Below are positions 24,001 to 33,805 of a DNA stretch of 64,000 nucleotides, piece by piece. The stretch is from Climacium dendroides (taxonomy: Eukaryota > Streptophyta > Bryopsida > Hypnales > Climaciaceae). The notes under the pieces were generated by a model. It was not told where the DNA came from and made no database searches. It saw only the letters and a program-made list of their open reading frames with translations. The DNA lies in NCBI GenBank assembly GCA_950106755.1, contig OX467092.1, positions 7,440,001-7,504,000 on the forward strand, read 5' to 3'. A program made the position numbers and the translations under genes. Positions within the stretch are counted from its first letter, which is position 1. The number at the start of each line of letters is the position of its first letter.

Positions 24001-24780
24001 ATGTCTATTTTTCTTTCTCTGAAAAATCATATAAAAATACTTTTGTCCATGGAAATCTATGAAAAATGTAGACCAGCCCTTAAATGGGTGCTTTTAGAGC
24101 ACACTACCTTACCAATTGAAGTAGAAGCACCAATAGTGGGTCATTTAACTGATTTTGATGTAGATGGTGAGGAGTATGAGGTGATGGAAATTTTTGCCAT
24201 GTAGGAAGATAGAAAATATGGGGATTCAAAATTATTCAAAAGTTTTGTTCATGAAATTGAAGTTATTGTGAATTTGAGGAGCCAAAAAGTATTGTTGACT
24301 AATAACCAATGCCTAGAGTCTTCCAATTTTGCTCACTCCACAAGAACTACTTGATACTTTCTTGCTCACTACTTTGGGACATGTATCATAACCTTATTAG
24401 TCCCAAACTTTATAAGGACAAAAAAATTACATTCTAAACTTGAGTTCTAGCCTAAGGTTGGAAATAGCACACCCTCCAAGTTGGGTATTGGGCATGGTTG
24501 ACAATTGGTGCTTCTACTTTAAAAGAAAACCCAACCAAGGGCAGCCGGACAAAAGAAAGCCCCGAGTGTCTGTAAAGATGGTCAAAGTCCCAAGTGTTTG
24601 TAGGAAGCTACATGATTACCCATTTTCGAACGTAGCGACTCGAAGCTTTGATATCAGCCTGCCGTAGGAGAGACTAGCCTATTTTATTTTGGTTTTCTGA
24701 TGCAACTAAATTTCATTCATTGCAAGTCAACAGACAAAAAAAATTTCAGCGAAAACAAGCAGCAGAATACAGACTTCCGA
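21051..24780. other. AT-rich intergenic DNA
   Basis: No gene is supported. 22441-22550 holds an imperfect inverted repeat (AAAAGTGACTATGTTCTAAAA against TTTTAGAACAAACTAAGTCAC). Frames at 24001-24204 and 24440-24667 are short and unrecognised. A poly-T tract lies at 21727-21740. Confidence 0.5.
23675..23704 (+). repeat. 10-bp minisatellite x3
   Basis: GTATATGGTA is repeated exactly three times. Confidence 0.85.
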
Positions 24781-24783
24781 GCT

Positions 24784-24793
24784 CTATATAATG
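24784..24793 (+). promoter_or_regulatory. Putative TATA box of the 3D-domain gene
   Basis: CTATATAATGG is the best TATA match upstream of the ATG at 25120. It would give a 5' leader of about 300 bases. The distance to the start codon is somewhat long, so a second promoter or a leader intron is possible. Confidence 0.4.
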
Positions 24794-25119
24794 GTGCTTT
24801 TTTATCACAACTTTCATCCAAAATTTGCAATTAGCTTTCTTCACCAGCCCTGAAAGTGCAGCGGGCTTTGCAGAGGACTCCATATGTATAGGTGTTCCTA
24901 TCCAATTCAGGCAGCAATATCTCCAGTGCTCTTCCAAGCAGGCAGATCGATCACAGTGCTTTCATTATTCAATTGAATCAAGCTTCCGAGTGGTCGATAC
25001 AGTCATTGCAGGACTGTCTTGCTTTTAGATACTAGCTAGCACAACCTCAAATTCAAGTGATCACGAGAGTATTTTTTTGTACCAGTCCTGTGGTAAGTTT
25101 CACGAGCAGATCGATTGTG

Positions 25120-26582
25120 ATGGCGAAGCTCCTTGCAATTGCTGCTATTGTTGTCCTTGTGATCTGTGCGCGACAGATCAAGCAATCAGAAGCTGCACCA
25201 GCTTGCTACAATGGCGCGTCGAAATCCGTGCAGTTCACGCAGTACTGGATCCCCAAGGAAGGCTCCGAGGACGTCACCGACGATGGCACAGTGATTATTC
25301 TGACTGGACCCAAAACCAAAAAAATCGTAACAGACTCCAGTGAGTTCATGAGAATTGTCGCACCTCAATTGGACTCATATTCCTCTGATCCGAGTGCAAA
25401 ATCACCTGGAAAGTTTCCGTCTTTTAGTGAGGGAAGCAAGGATGATCTTTCTTTCCTGTGATTTTGCGTGAGCTAATTGAATCAATTTGATTGCCTGCAG
25501 ATTCCCTGATTGAGAAAACGGACGCGAACACGTACAGCAAATGCGTGGAAGAAGGAACCTGTTTTCTGCTCAATGGGGACCTCGTCAACCTCGCGTCATC
25601 CGCAGAGACATTCCAGGTCAGCCTTGCAAATACTCCGAAGTCATCTTTCCCACCAGGCATGAGCAGGAGATTTTGAATATAATGCTATTTATTAATATTT
25701 GAATACATCTTGGCCATGGACTTCTGGATCAATGCCGGCTATGGATGAGCAGGAGATTTAGTTTTCCTGGAATCATGTGTCAATGAATCAGGATCCATTG
25801 CGAAGCTGATTCGGCAGTCTCGGTAATAGAGAGGATTATAAAATTATAACCCATGAGGCTTGTCCTTCTGAATTCCAGTTCCAGAACTTGATTTTGAAGA
25901 TATGCAACCGCTGTGCATCACTGCTAGCACTAGCAAATATACTTAGCCAAGTCTTAAATCATTTTAGCACTCCATCTCACCTTCTCTTCAATTTTCTAGA
26001 CTTAAACACAACTTCTTCTCTCAACCAAATTCCAATCAGCTTTCGGTCAATTCCAACAAGAGGTGCTTATGGGTGCGAATAACTTCAGGTATAGATTTCA
26101 AACATCTAAAAATGGTATAAATTTAAGACATCTATGATGTTTGTACAGTTCAGACCGCCCGCTCTGAACAGTAGCGGAATTTCGCCATTTTAACGAAATT
26201 GACAGTCCATGAATTTTGTCAATTGCAAGCAGTGATTCTTATCGATCAATTGAACGTGTTTTCAACTCAGGTTCTGGACCAGAGCCAATTTCCTTACGGC
26301 CAAGGATCCTCCGGTGCGGCATTGAAACCCTTTGTGAGCGTGGCGGCCAACGACCTGGCCCAGGGCACGAAGTTGTTTGTGTCCGAGTTGAAGAATCTGA
26401 AGTTGCCGAATGGGCAGACGCACAATGGATGCGTGCGAGTCGACGACCAGGGAGTCGACTTCAGTTGCCACATTGACTGGTTTGTGGTGTCGTATGCCAA
26501 CTGGGTTAATTTGACTGATAATCTTCCTGAGGAAGCGACTGTGCAAGTCAGCAACTGCCAGATTCTCAGCTATGGAGCTTGA
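25120..26582 (+). CDS. Secreted double-psi beta-barrel / 3D-domain protein
   Basis: Three exons (25120-25339, 25501-25616, 26271-26582) with GT-AG introns (A|GTGAGT…CTGCAG|, CAG|GTCAGC…ACTCAG|) give 215 residues. Residues 1-26 form a signal peptide (MAKLLAIAAIVVLVICA…), so the product is secreted or in the cell wall. The mature part has FTQYWIPKEGS, a CVEEGTC pair, a hydrophobic strand after DQSQFPYGQGS, FVSVAANDLAQGTKLFV, then HNGCVRVDDQG and HIDWFV. Asp-containing motifs in this order match the RlpA-like/3D double-psi beta-barrel superfamily. From memory, proteins like this are common as secreted fungal and bacterial proteins, which makes horizontal transfer worth testing. Its substrate is unknown; wall polysaccharide is a guess. 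Local GC is higher than in the flanks. No disabling change was seen. Confidence 0.75.
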
Positions 26583-26937
26583 ACTGAATTCTACCACAAA
26601 TGGCCATCCATGGTTTAAGACTAGTTGACACTCCCGTGGATGAGTCTTATAAAGTGTCTTCAAAGTAATAAGAATTACGCGACATGGACATGGATTTTCA
26701 TGTTCGTGCTGTTTGCATTGATGCAGATGTTTTTGGAAGTTTGCAAGCTCTCTGTCGCAAAAACTGATTGTTGGCCATACGTTTTTGCTTATTTTTAATC
26801 TTTGGGATACCTCTATTATGGATCACCACAATCATTTATGTTGGTTCTGTTTTTGTTACTTAGTTTCTAGAAAACTACAAAGGAGCTAGTACAGTGTTGG
26901 ACAGTCTATACTCTCGCCAGTGTTAAGTTTGTGCGAG

Positions 26938-27060
26938 TAATGACCTCTCCGAGCAAGCAACTGTGCAAGTCAGCAAGTGTCAGATTTTCAGCTATGGCGC
27001 CTAAATTTTCACTACCACAAAATGGGTATCGTGGTTCAAGATTGATACTCTAATTCTTGT
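26938..27060 (+). pseudogene. Duplicated tail of the 3D-domain gene's last exon
   Basis: The translation …EQATVQVSKCQIFSYGA-stop (ending 27003) matches the end of the upstream gene (…EEATVQVSNCQILSYGA-stop, ending 26582). Similarity continues into the 3' untranslated region (CTACCACAAA.TGG…GGTT.AAGA). Only about the last 20 codons remain, so this is a truncated tandem copy about 420 bp downstream of the parent. Confidence 0.8.
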
Positions 27061-27784
27061 AAGCGTTAGAAGAAACGTTTTAAGTGAGTAGATTATTATT
27101 CTCCTTGCTGTCAATTTTGTTAAAATGGCGTAATTTCTTGAAACTAGCATGGGGAGCCAAAGAAGCAGCGCAAAACGGCCCGATTTGGGGAGCCAGAAAG
27201 GAGTGTTGGCCGGAAATCGCATCGATGGGTTCTGAAATGGAGGCGACGTTTGGTGATTCGCTTGGTCACTTGCATATGAATCGGTTGAATGGAGTGTCAA
27301 TCTTTATTTATTTGAGGTTGGAAAATTTGACAATGGAAATAATCCACGTGGTTTGTAGGACCCACCAGAATGATATCCTTCTTAGTCATTAATTTTCAGT
27401 CACCACTATTTATTCTAGTCTTCCAATCTCCTCATTTTTGCACCTGGTGTTGATGAGATGGACAACAAAGGCACACAATCTCAGCCCTACTTGGTTGAAT
27501 GACAAGAATAGACCTTGGTCTCACACTTGTTTCTTGTCTAGAAACAATCTCCAAAGTCGAGTTTGCCCTTCATAAAAGGGTTCTAATTTTTCTTAATTTC
27601 CTTGAGGAAGGCTCTAGTTTTGTGCCCCCTTCCTCTAAAGCGATTTTGCAAGTTTTGATGCACTTCTACCTTGGGAATTTGGTTCGAGAATTTGTGTAGG
27701 TATGTTATCCAACTTGTTGATCACATTCTCAAATATGAAGCAAGGTTGTGCATTGTGATGCATTGTTTATAATCCACTAGTTGC
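27061..27784. other. Intergenic
   Basis: Nothing convincing is seen. One 102-codon frame (27084-27392) runs through mixed-composition DNA without a recognisable domain. Confidence 0.45.
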
Positions 27785-27930
27785 ATTTGAGTTCAACACT
27801 TGAATCCTTTCAAGTGGAAAGTTTACGACAAATTACATGAGACAAATTGTGACTCCAATTTGAGTTCAACACTTGAATCCTTTCAAGTGGAAAGTTTACG
27901 ACAAATTACATGAGACAAATTGTGACTCCA
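27785..27930 (+). repeat. 73-bp perfect tandem duplication
   Basis: ATTTGAGTTCAACACTTG… is present as two adjacent identical 73-bp copies (starts 27785 and 27858). Identity means a very recent duplication, or possibly an assembly artefact. Confidence 0.9.
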
Positions 27931-28529
27931 AATTGTCTGCGACAAATTTAGAAGTGGACTTTTGCAATTCAACACAAGCACCTTGCATCTAGCCATCCAC
28001 GTCTACTCCTAGTTGTCACAAGTGGATAGATTAGAACTGTCAATTGCCATTGATTAGATTGGAATTGTTGATCTCCTAGTTAACATGATTAACATGTTTG
28101 TAAGTGGCATATCACTCTGTGGTCTTAACTAGCTTAAATATTAGGTACCTTATGCTTTCAACTTTGAAAATTCATACATTCTTATCAAAGTATCATAAAT
28201 TTATGAAATTTGGATGGGATTTCTCTTAAAATTGCAAAAATTTCTTATAAATTTTTTTAGTCATTCAAGCTACAATGTAATGCAACATCTGCAAGCCTTT
28301 GTTCATTGTCAAAATGATCTCAAAATTTATGTAATGTAACTATCCTTTTCATCTTTATATACAATTTATGTTTTTAACTTGACTATGAGCAGTTGAGCTC
28401 TTACTAATTGTTCATATCCCACATGGGTTGTTTTACCTCCTACTATTTCACTTGTATAAATGTCAAATCTTATTACAAGCTTCAAGTGGCTAATGAAGTT
28501 AAATATGTAAATCATGCTCCAAATTGTAA

Positions 28530-29075
28530 CTATACAAATTCAAACTAGACATGTTAGAGAAGCCACATAGGAATAGAAAACACAACAATATTACTTATAG
28601 ACTGAAAGATTATAACGTTTAAAGAGTGTTAAAACTACAAAAGTGATTTGAATTTTTTCAATCTTCTTCTGACATGTCAAACCTAATAAGTTGGTCACCA
28701 AAAAATATGTGGGTAAAGGGCCTAACATTAGTAACATGCATAACTCCATGGCTTCTCAAAATCTACTCTACAATTTTTTCAAAATAAATTTCTAGTGTGA
28801 TTTTTTCTCCAAAATCTAATGTATTTAAGGCTCATTTCCAAGAGCCCTCAACATTATGAAAATTCAAGATTGCAATGGACACCCTTGCATAAAATCTTAA
28901 ATAGAAAAGTTATAATCAATCATTTTCAAAATCAAAATTTTGACATTAAAACTAGACTTCAAAAAAGAATTTTTCAAAAATATATACTACTAAAAATAGC
29001 AACTTGGTTAGATTTATTTAACTTCAGAGTGTTGTCAAACACCAAATTTAGGTGCCTCGAGCATTCAGGGGTTAA
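28530..29075 (-). repeat. Partial reverse-complement copy of the 20408-21050 repeat
   Basis: Read in reverse complement, this stretch follows the order of 20408-20960: terminal TTAACCCCTGAATGC, GGTGTT…, GACATGT..AA.AAG, and CTAACATGTCTA.TTTGAATTTGT. The far end is missing. The two copies are about 8 kb apart in inverted orientation. Confidence 0.6.
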
Positions 29076-29394
29076 AGTGCCTAAACTTATTTCTGGACTT
29101 AATTAAATAATGTAAAGTGTCCATACAGTTCATTAGAGGTTCCATTGACTAGACAGGTGGACTTTGAGCTTTTCCCTGCAACGATCTAGCTAGAAAATTG
29201 TGCCATCTAAACGCTTGCACTTCTTTTCCTGTTTTCAGCTAAAATCAATTGCAGAAAAGTAAATGTCAATAGATAAAGTGATTTAACGCTTAGCATGAAT
29301 CATAGTTCACCTACATGGTCAATGAAACCTCTAATGAACTGTATGGTTAATGGAGCCTCTGCGGCTCTACTTGACCTAAATAAAGTGTGGCTGA

Positions 29395-29416
29395 GGGGCG
29401 CTTCACACTATGGCCG
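29395..29416 (+). repeat. Left terminal inverted repeat of the Harbinger element
   Basis: GGGGCGCTTCACACTATGG and the following CCG pair with the right end at 32868-32889, with one mismatch (C against T at position 5). Confidence 0.88.
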
Positions 29417-29721
29417 ACCAAGTTGAGAGGCCGTGGAATTGAGTGGCCAAACTTTTGGTGAGAGGCCAAAGAAATGAGCAATAAATGATAGGATTTGGAG
29501 CCTTCGGCCAGCCATAAGTGTGAAGCCTCCAAAGGCCAAGTCCAAAGTCCAAACCCTTGGCAATGAACTCCCATGGCCTCTCAACTTGGACGGTCATAGT
29601 GTGAAGCCTCCAAAGGCCAAGGTCAAGGCCGAACCCATATCATTTGTTTGGCTTGTATCCATGTCTCTTCACATGAAAAATCCATCCAATTTCTGAAATT
29701 TTCCTCTCACATTCTTTAACC

Positions 29722-31185
29722 ATGGATTCTAGAAAGGAACGCATTCTTGTTCTACTTTCGGTTTTCATGGTCATGAAGTGTGTTATTGTGGGCATTTTGG
29801 CATTGCAAAAACTTGCAATTTTTGAGCAAAATGTCCAAATGATAATGATGGCAATTTTTATTGCCCAAGGACGAAGAGTGAATGTTCAAAGGAGGCATTG
29901 GCAAATTCCAAGATATGGAGGTTTTTTGGAGCATGAATTGATGGGATCATTTTTAGATGGTGATTTTCGAAAGCGGATGAGGGTGAGTCAATCTACATTT
30001 CAATATCTATGCACTTTTTTAGGGCCTGCTTTGAAGAAAAAGGATACATATTTCAGAGAAAGTATAAGTGTGGAGCAGAGGATTGCCATAACTCTTTCAC
30101 GTTTAGCTACAGGTAATTCATTGCAAATGATTGGTGATTTATTTGGTGTGGGATTGAGTACAACTTCTATCATAGTGAGAGATTGCTGCGAAGCTATTAG
30201 GATTCATTTGAGACCATTGGTTTTTAAGAAACCAAATCTTACTTGGATGAAAAAAATAGCAAATGGTTTTGAAGCCCTACATGGTATTCCGCTTATTCTA
30301 GGGGCAATAGATGGTAGCCACATTCCTATTCTAGCACCGTCCCATGATCCTACAGCATACTATTGCCGAAAGGGATATTATTCATGTTTACTACAAGGAG
30401 TTGTAGATGCTGATTGCAAGTTTTGGGACTATGATTTTGGATGGGCTGGCTGGATTCATGATTGGGCCTTATTTCAGAAATCTGAAATTGGGAAGAAGAC
30501 TATGAGAGGTGCATTTCTACCTTATAAATTCATAGGTGATGCAGCATATCCTATGAGGCCTTGGTTTTACTCACCATTCAAAGGAGAAAGAGAAGGGTTG
30601 CCTAGGAGTAAAGCACATTGGAATTTTATCCAATCAAGCACCCGTATGGCTGTGGAAAGAGCATTTGGAATGTTGAAAGGAAGATGGCGCATATTACTGA
30701 AAAGAATAGACATGCCACTTCAAAATGTGCCTAACATTGTTACAGCATCTCTATGTCTTCACAATCTATGCATTCTAGAAAATGATGAATTTTGCATGGA
30801 TTGGGCCAAAGAAGCTGAAAAAGAGTTGCAAGGTGAAGCAAATATGACATTTGGAAACATGCACAAAATTGATATGTTTCACTCTTTGGAAGCATCATTG
30901 CGGGAAATGATGGATCTCCAAGCCAGAAATCCACAAGGTGAAGAAACTCCATTCATAGAATCGGAAGAAGAAGAACAAATTGAGAATGAAGAAAATCCAG
31001 CATCTGAAGAAACAAAGGCAAAACGACAAGAGAAAATGAAGAACATGTTGGCTGATTCAACTCGAGTTCATCTATTGCTAGCGGAGAGTTTTTACAAAAG
31101 TCATTTGTCTAGAAATTCAGCCATTCAATTTGAAAACTGTGCACATGATGATGATGATGATGATTGTAGCCTAGATAAAGAGTAG
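29722..31185 (+). CDS. PIF/Harbinger DDE transposase (intact)
   Basis: A single exon of 487 residues from ATG 29722 (CACCATGG-like context) encodes the nuclease that excises and inserts the element. An HTH-like region lies at about residues 110-160 (ISVEQRIAITLSRLATGNSL…GLSTTSIIVRDCC). The DDE_Tnp_4 core follows: first Asp in AIDGSHIPI (D197), GVVDADCKFWDYDFGWAG, second Asp in FIGDAAYP (D273), and Glu in MAVERAFGMLKGRWR (E312). All catalytic residues are present, and the length is normal for the family. The C-terminus is acidic and ends in an Asp run. The intact ORF suggests recent activity. Its partner gene on the other strand has a stop, so mobility may need a partner supplied from another copy. 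Confidence 0.93.
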   Translation: MDSRKERILVLLSVFMVMKCVIVGILALQKLAIFEQNVQMIMMAIFIAQGRRVNVQRRHWQIPRYGGFLEHELMGSFLDGDFRKRMRVSQSTFQYLCTFLGPALKKKDTYFRESISVEQRIAITLSRLATGNSLQMIGDLFGVGLSTTSIIVRDCCEAIRIHLRPLVFKKPNLTWMKKIANGFEALHGIPLILGAIDGSHIPILAPSHDPTAYYCRKGYYSCLLQGVVDADCKFWDYDFGWAGWIHDWALFQKSEIGKKTMRGAFLPYKFIGDAAYPMRPWFYSPFKGEREGLPRSKAHWNFIQSSTRMAVERAFGMLKGRWRILLKRIDMPLQNVPNIVTASLCLHNLCILENDEFCMDWAKEAEKELQGEANMTFGNMHKIDMFHSLEASLREMMDLQARNPQGEETPFIESEEEEQIENEENPASEETKAKRQEKMKNMLADSTRVHLLLAESFYKSHLSRNSAIQFENCAHDDDDDDCSLDKE

Positions 31186-31191
31186 CATACT

Positions 31192-32449
31192 CTAGAGCTT
31201 ATTGATCAAACGATCAAATTGGTGGTCTACTCTTTCTAGGAGTTCATTTGTTCTCTCAAAGTTTTTCATCAAACCTGTGCTAGTTTCTGCCATTTTCTCA
31301 AAGATATCAATAGCTCTATTATGGAAGCTTTGTTTACCTTTTGACGGTGGTGTAGCAATCGTTGTTGGAGTTGGTGCACCTTCTACATCATTTGGGGCTG
31401 AATTGTCTTGATTTTGTAGATGATCAGTGGTTGTTGCCGAGACATGCTTCATGATCTGCCCAGCTTGGTGATACCACTCATCCAAAGCATCATAGAATTT
31501 GCTCTCTTGTCGATTATTGCCAGAAATGCCATTAGCCATTTCGTCTTCTTTGTAAGCATAAAAAATGACCTTGAATTTCTTACGGCATGCTACAGCAGTA
31601 CGGTTGAATTTTGGTAGCATGACAACCATTCTAGCATGAAGCCTCACCCAAGTATCAATCCCTAGAAAAAAAATGAACAAAAAACATGAAGAAATAGTCA
31701 AAAATGGCATTGGAAGAACAATTACAGTACATGTGCTCACTGTAAAAGAAGACTATGTAGGATATAAATGAGAAAAGAAGGTGACCTTCATCAAGGAAAG
31801 GAAGTAGGTGGGAATTAGGTGGATACCATGCCAAGTCTCCCCATTGTGATGGTGGAGACTAGGGTTCAAATCCCACCGGCATCACCCATTTGCGAAGCTA
31901 ATGGGGGGAAAGGGGGGCAAATTTAGGGGCTGTGGTGGCTGGGCACGGGCTCGCGGCAAAGGCCTTCAGGCCCCCAATTGGCCCCAATCCTCAATCCGAA
32001 TCATTTTGCAAAAAATTTAAAATGCAGGGTAAAAAAATTATACCTTGTTTTTTGTTGTTTCTGATGAATTCCGGCTCCATCTCCCCCTTCAATGCAATCA
32101 ATTGAAGCACCTCCGAATCTTCCCACTTTCAAGTTGCCTCTTCGCCTTCGCCTTCACCTTCACCTTCTCCTTCAATTTTCACTACCGCCTTCTTTTTAGG
32201 AGCTGCTCTTTTCTTTGGAATAGCCTTTTGCTTGGAACCCACTCTCTTTTTGGAGGATCCTATAATCTCACAATCGCCTCCCTTAACAACCCTTTCAACA
32301 TTTATCTCTTGACTCTCTTCTATTCTACTCTCTCTGATTTCAGTTGAAAAGGGCTGAAATGCTGCATCAGGATTTGGAGTGAAATTTTTTTCTGCCCCTA
32401 CCAAATGTTGTTGGTTGCAAAAGAAAGGGTTTTGAGAGAAATTTTCCAT
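31192..32449 (-). pseudogene. Harbinger partner: trihelix/Myb-SANT-like DNA-binding protein, one stop
   Basis: Two exons on the minus strand: 32449-32044 (ATG, MENFSQNPFF…) and 31661-31192, with donor CAAG|GTATAA, acceptor TTCTAG|, and a phase-consistent join (…NNKKQG-IDTWV…). The first exon has a basic linker (KKRVGSKQKAIPKKRAAPKKK) and then should enter the trihelix domain. There the frame has TGA (32129-32131) just before KWEDSEVLQLIALKGE. Exon 2 holds the rest of the domain (TAVACRKKFKVIFYAYKED and ESKFYDALDEWYHQ) and a C-terminal coiled coil. In this superfamily the partner binds DNA and brings the transposase to the nucleus. The stop is a single base change from Arg or Trp. Confidence 0.75.
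31820..31880 (+). other. tRNA-like B-box motif inside the intron
   Basis: GGTTCAAATCCCACC (about 31863-31877) matches a Pol III B box, with GTGGAGACTAG before it. The T stem would not pair well and no A box or acceptor stem is clear, so this is not a tRNA gene. A SINE or tRNA fragment caught in the transposon intron is possible. Confidence 0.25.
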
Positions 32450-32654
32450 CTTCTCTACTTGCAAAAAAATGAGAGAGCAAACTAATGACAAAGAGCTGCC
32501 AAAAATTGGAGCGATTTCTATCAAGATGCACAAGAGAGAAAGAAGAAGAAGTTGCTTCCGACTTTTTGCCTTGCAAAACCAGTCCGTTACTTCATTGAGA
32601 TCCAACAGCTCAGATCTTGTCAGTTTTTTATTTATTTTATTTATTTTTTCTTCA

Positions 32655-32732
32655 AAATTCGACGGCCTCTCGGCTGGAGTTTGGGTCGAGCAAAAGCTCG
32701 ACCCAAACTCCAGCCGAGAGGCCGTCGAATTT
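32655..32732. repeat. Perfect 37-bp-arm palindrome in the Harbinger subterminal region
   Basis: The arm AAATTCGACGGCCTCTCGGC… (32655-32691) is exactly reverse-complemented at 32696-32732, with an AAAA loop. It contains the subterminal motif GAGAGGCCGTCG. It forms a strong hairpin upstream of the Myb-like gene. Confidence 0.88.
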
Positions 32733-32889
32733 CACAAATTTCCCTGACAATTTGTCAATTTTGAGGGTGACGGGCTTTGGGCTGTGCCTCATAGTGTGAA
32801 GGCTCGAGAGGCCGTCCAAGCGGGTTTCTGGAATCTAATTGGTTGAAATCGACGGCCTCTCGACCGACGGCCATAGTGTGAAGCACCCC

Positions 32890-33805
32890 TAAGTTGTGAA
32901 AACATGCAACAATTCATCTTGAAACTAGCTCGCTTCTTAAACAAGAAAGTTAAGAACATGGAATTTTAATACATTCCACTGCAGAGGTAAACGTTTCTGC
33001 ATGTGTCGAGAGACGGAGGAATGTTCACGAATCCCATGTCTGAGAACATGGGAATACATAAAAGTCCCGTGTTAACAAGGGAAATACTTAAACTTCCACG
33101 GTCAAGGAAATGTTGCAAAAGAATCACTCTCTGAGGTCGAGAGAAAATGCTGATTTTTAAAAATGGGAGAAGTGAGGAGACAATCTGCTTGTATTTGGTA
33201 CTAGTGCATCACCAATCTTTGAGATACGTCAAAATACATCTCAACATGAAAGGGGCTACTGGAATAATTGACATACTATTGACAGAGCTGCTCAGAATAA
33301 AAAACATAACAGCACTGGGGGAGTGGCCATTGCAAAGCTGACTCATGATGTTGAAACAGTGGTATCTCCCTTGCTGGAGAGGACAAGCACCATCTCCCTT
33401 GTGTTCAATGCATGGGAGGCCAGAAGACCCAGTCCCAGAATTTCAAGAATGTTATGATGCATTGCGACATGCTAGACAAATAGGCAAAATATAATACTAG
33501 GAAAGAGGTAGGAGTCTCAACACAGGAATTCTGAAAGAGTCGATCACAATTACCTCAAAATAAGAGGGAAACAAGTTTAGAGAGTCCTAAAAAACAATTG
33601 ACAGATTTTGAGATCCATTTTCTCAAGGAAGAAAGGTGATCTGCTAAAACAAAACAAAAGATGTGCATAGAAAATATCCTGATAAATTTCCTGCCATCAC
33701 ACTGCCTCCAGACACTGAGTTGATCATCAGTGACCTGGATTTGTCCTTAGGACTTCACGCCATGTCACATGCTCAATATTGACGCATCTCATATACTCCA
33801 GAGCA
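32890..33805. other. Intergenic, 3' of TMA7
   Basis: No gene is supported. It probably contains the 3' untranslated region and terminator of TMA7 (minus strand) in its right part. Confidence 0.5.

Larger units (their letters stand above)
29395..32889 (+). mobile_element. Complete PIF/Harbinger DNA transposon (3495 bp)
   Basis: Terminal inverted repeats GGGGCGCTTCACACTATGG (29395) and the reverse complement of …CCATAGTGTGAAGCACCCC (32889) match over 22 bp with one mismatch. Flanks TGA (left) and TAA (right) fit a mutated 3-bp TAA/TTA target duplication, the Harbinger preference. Inside are two convergent genes, a DDE transposase (+) and a trihelix/Myb-like DNA-binding protein (-), ending 6 bp apart: the standard two-gene Harbinger layout. 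Subterminal regions carry repeated GAGAGGCCGT and GTGTGAAGCCTCCAAAGGCC motifs, possible transposase-binding sites. Confidence 0.9.

Noticed and set aside
31820..31880. tRNA gene suggested by GGTTCAAATCC
   Set aside because: T stem and acceptor stem do not pair and no A box is found; kept only as a low-confidence B-box motif.
32045..32347. 100-codon + strand frame
   Set aside because: It lies opposite the basic linker exon of the trihelix/Myb-like gene and has only low-complexity Phe/Leu/Ser content.
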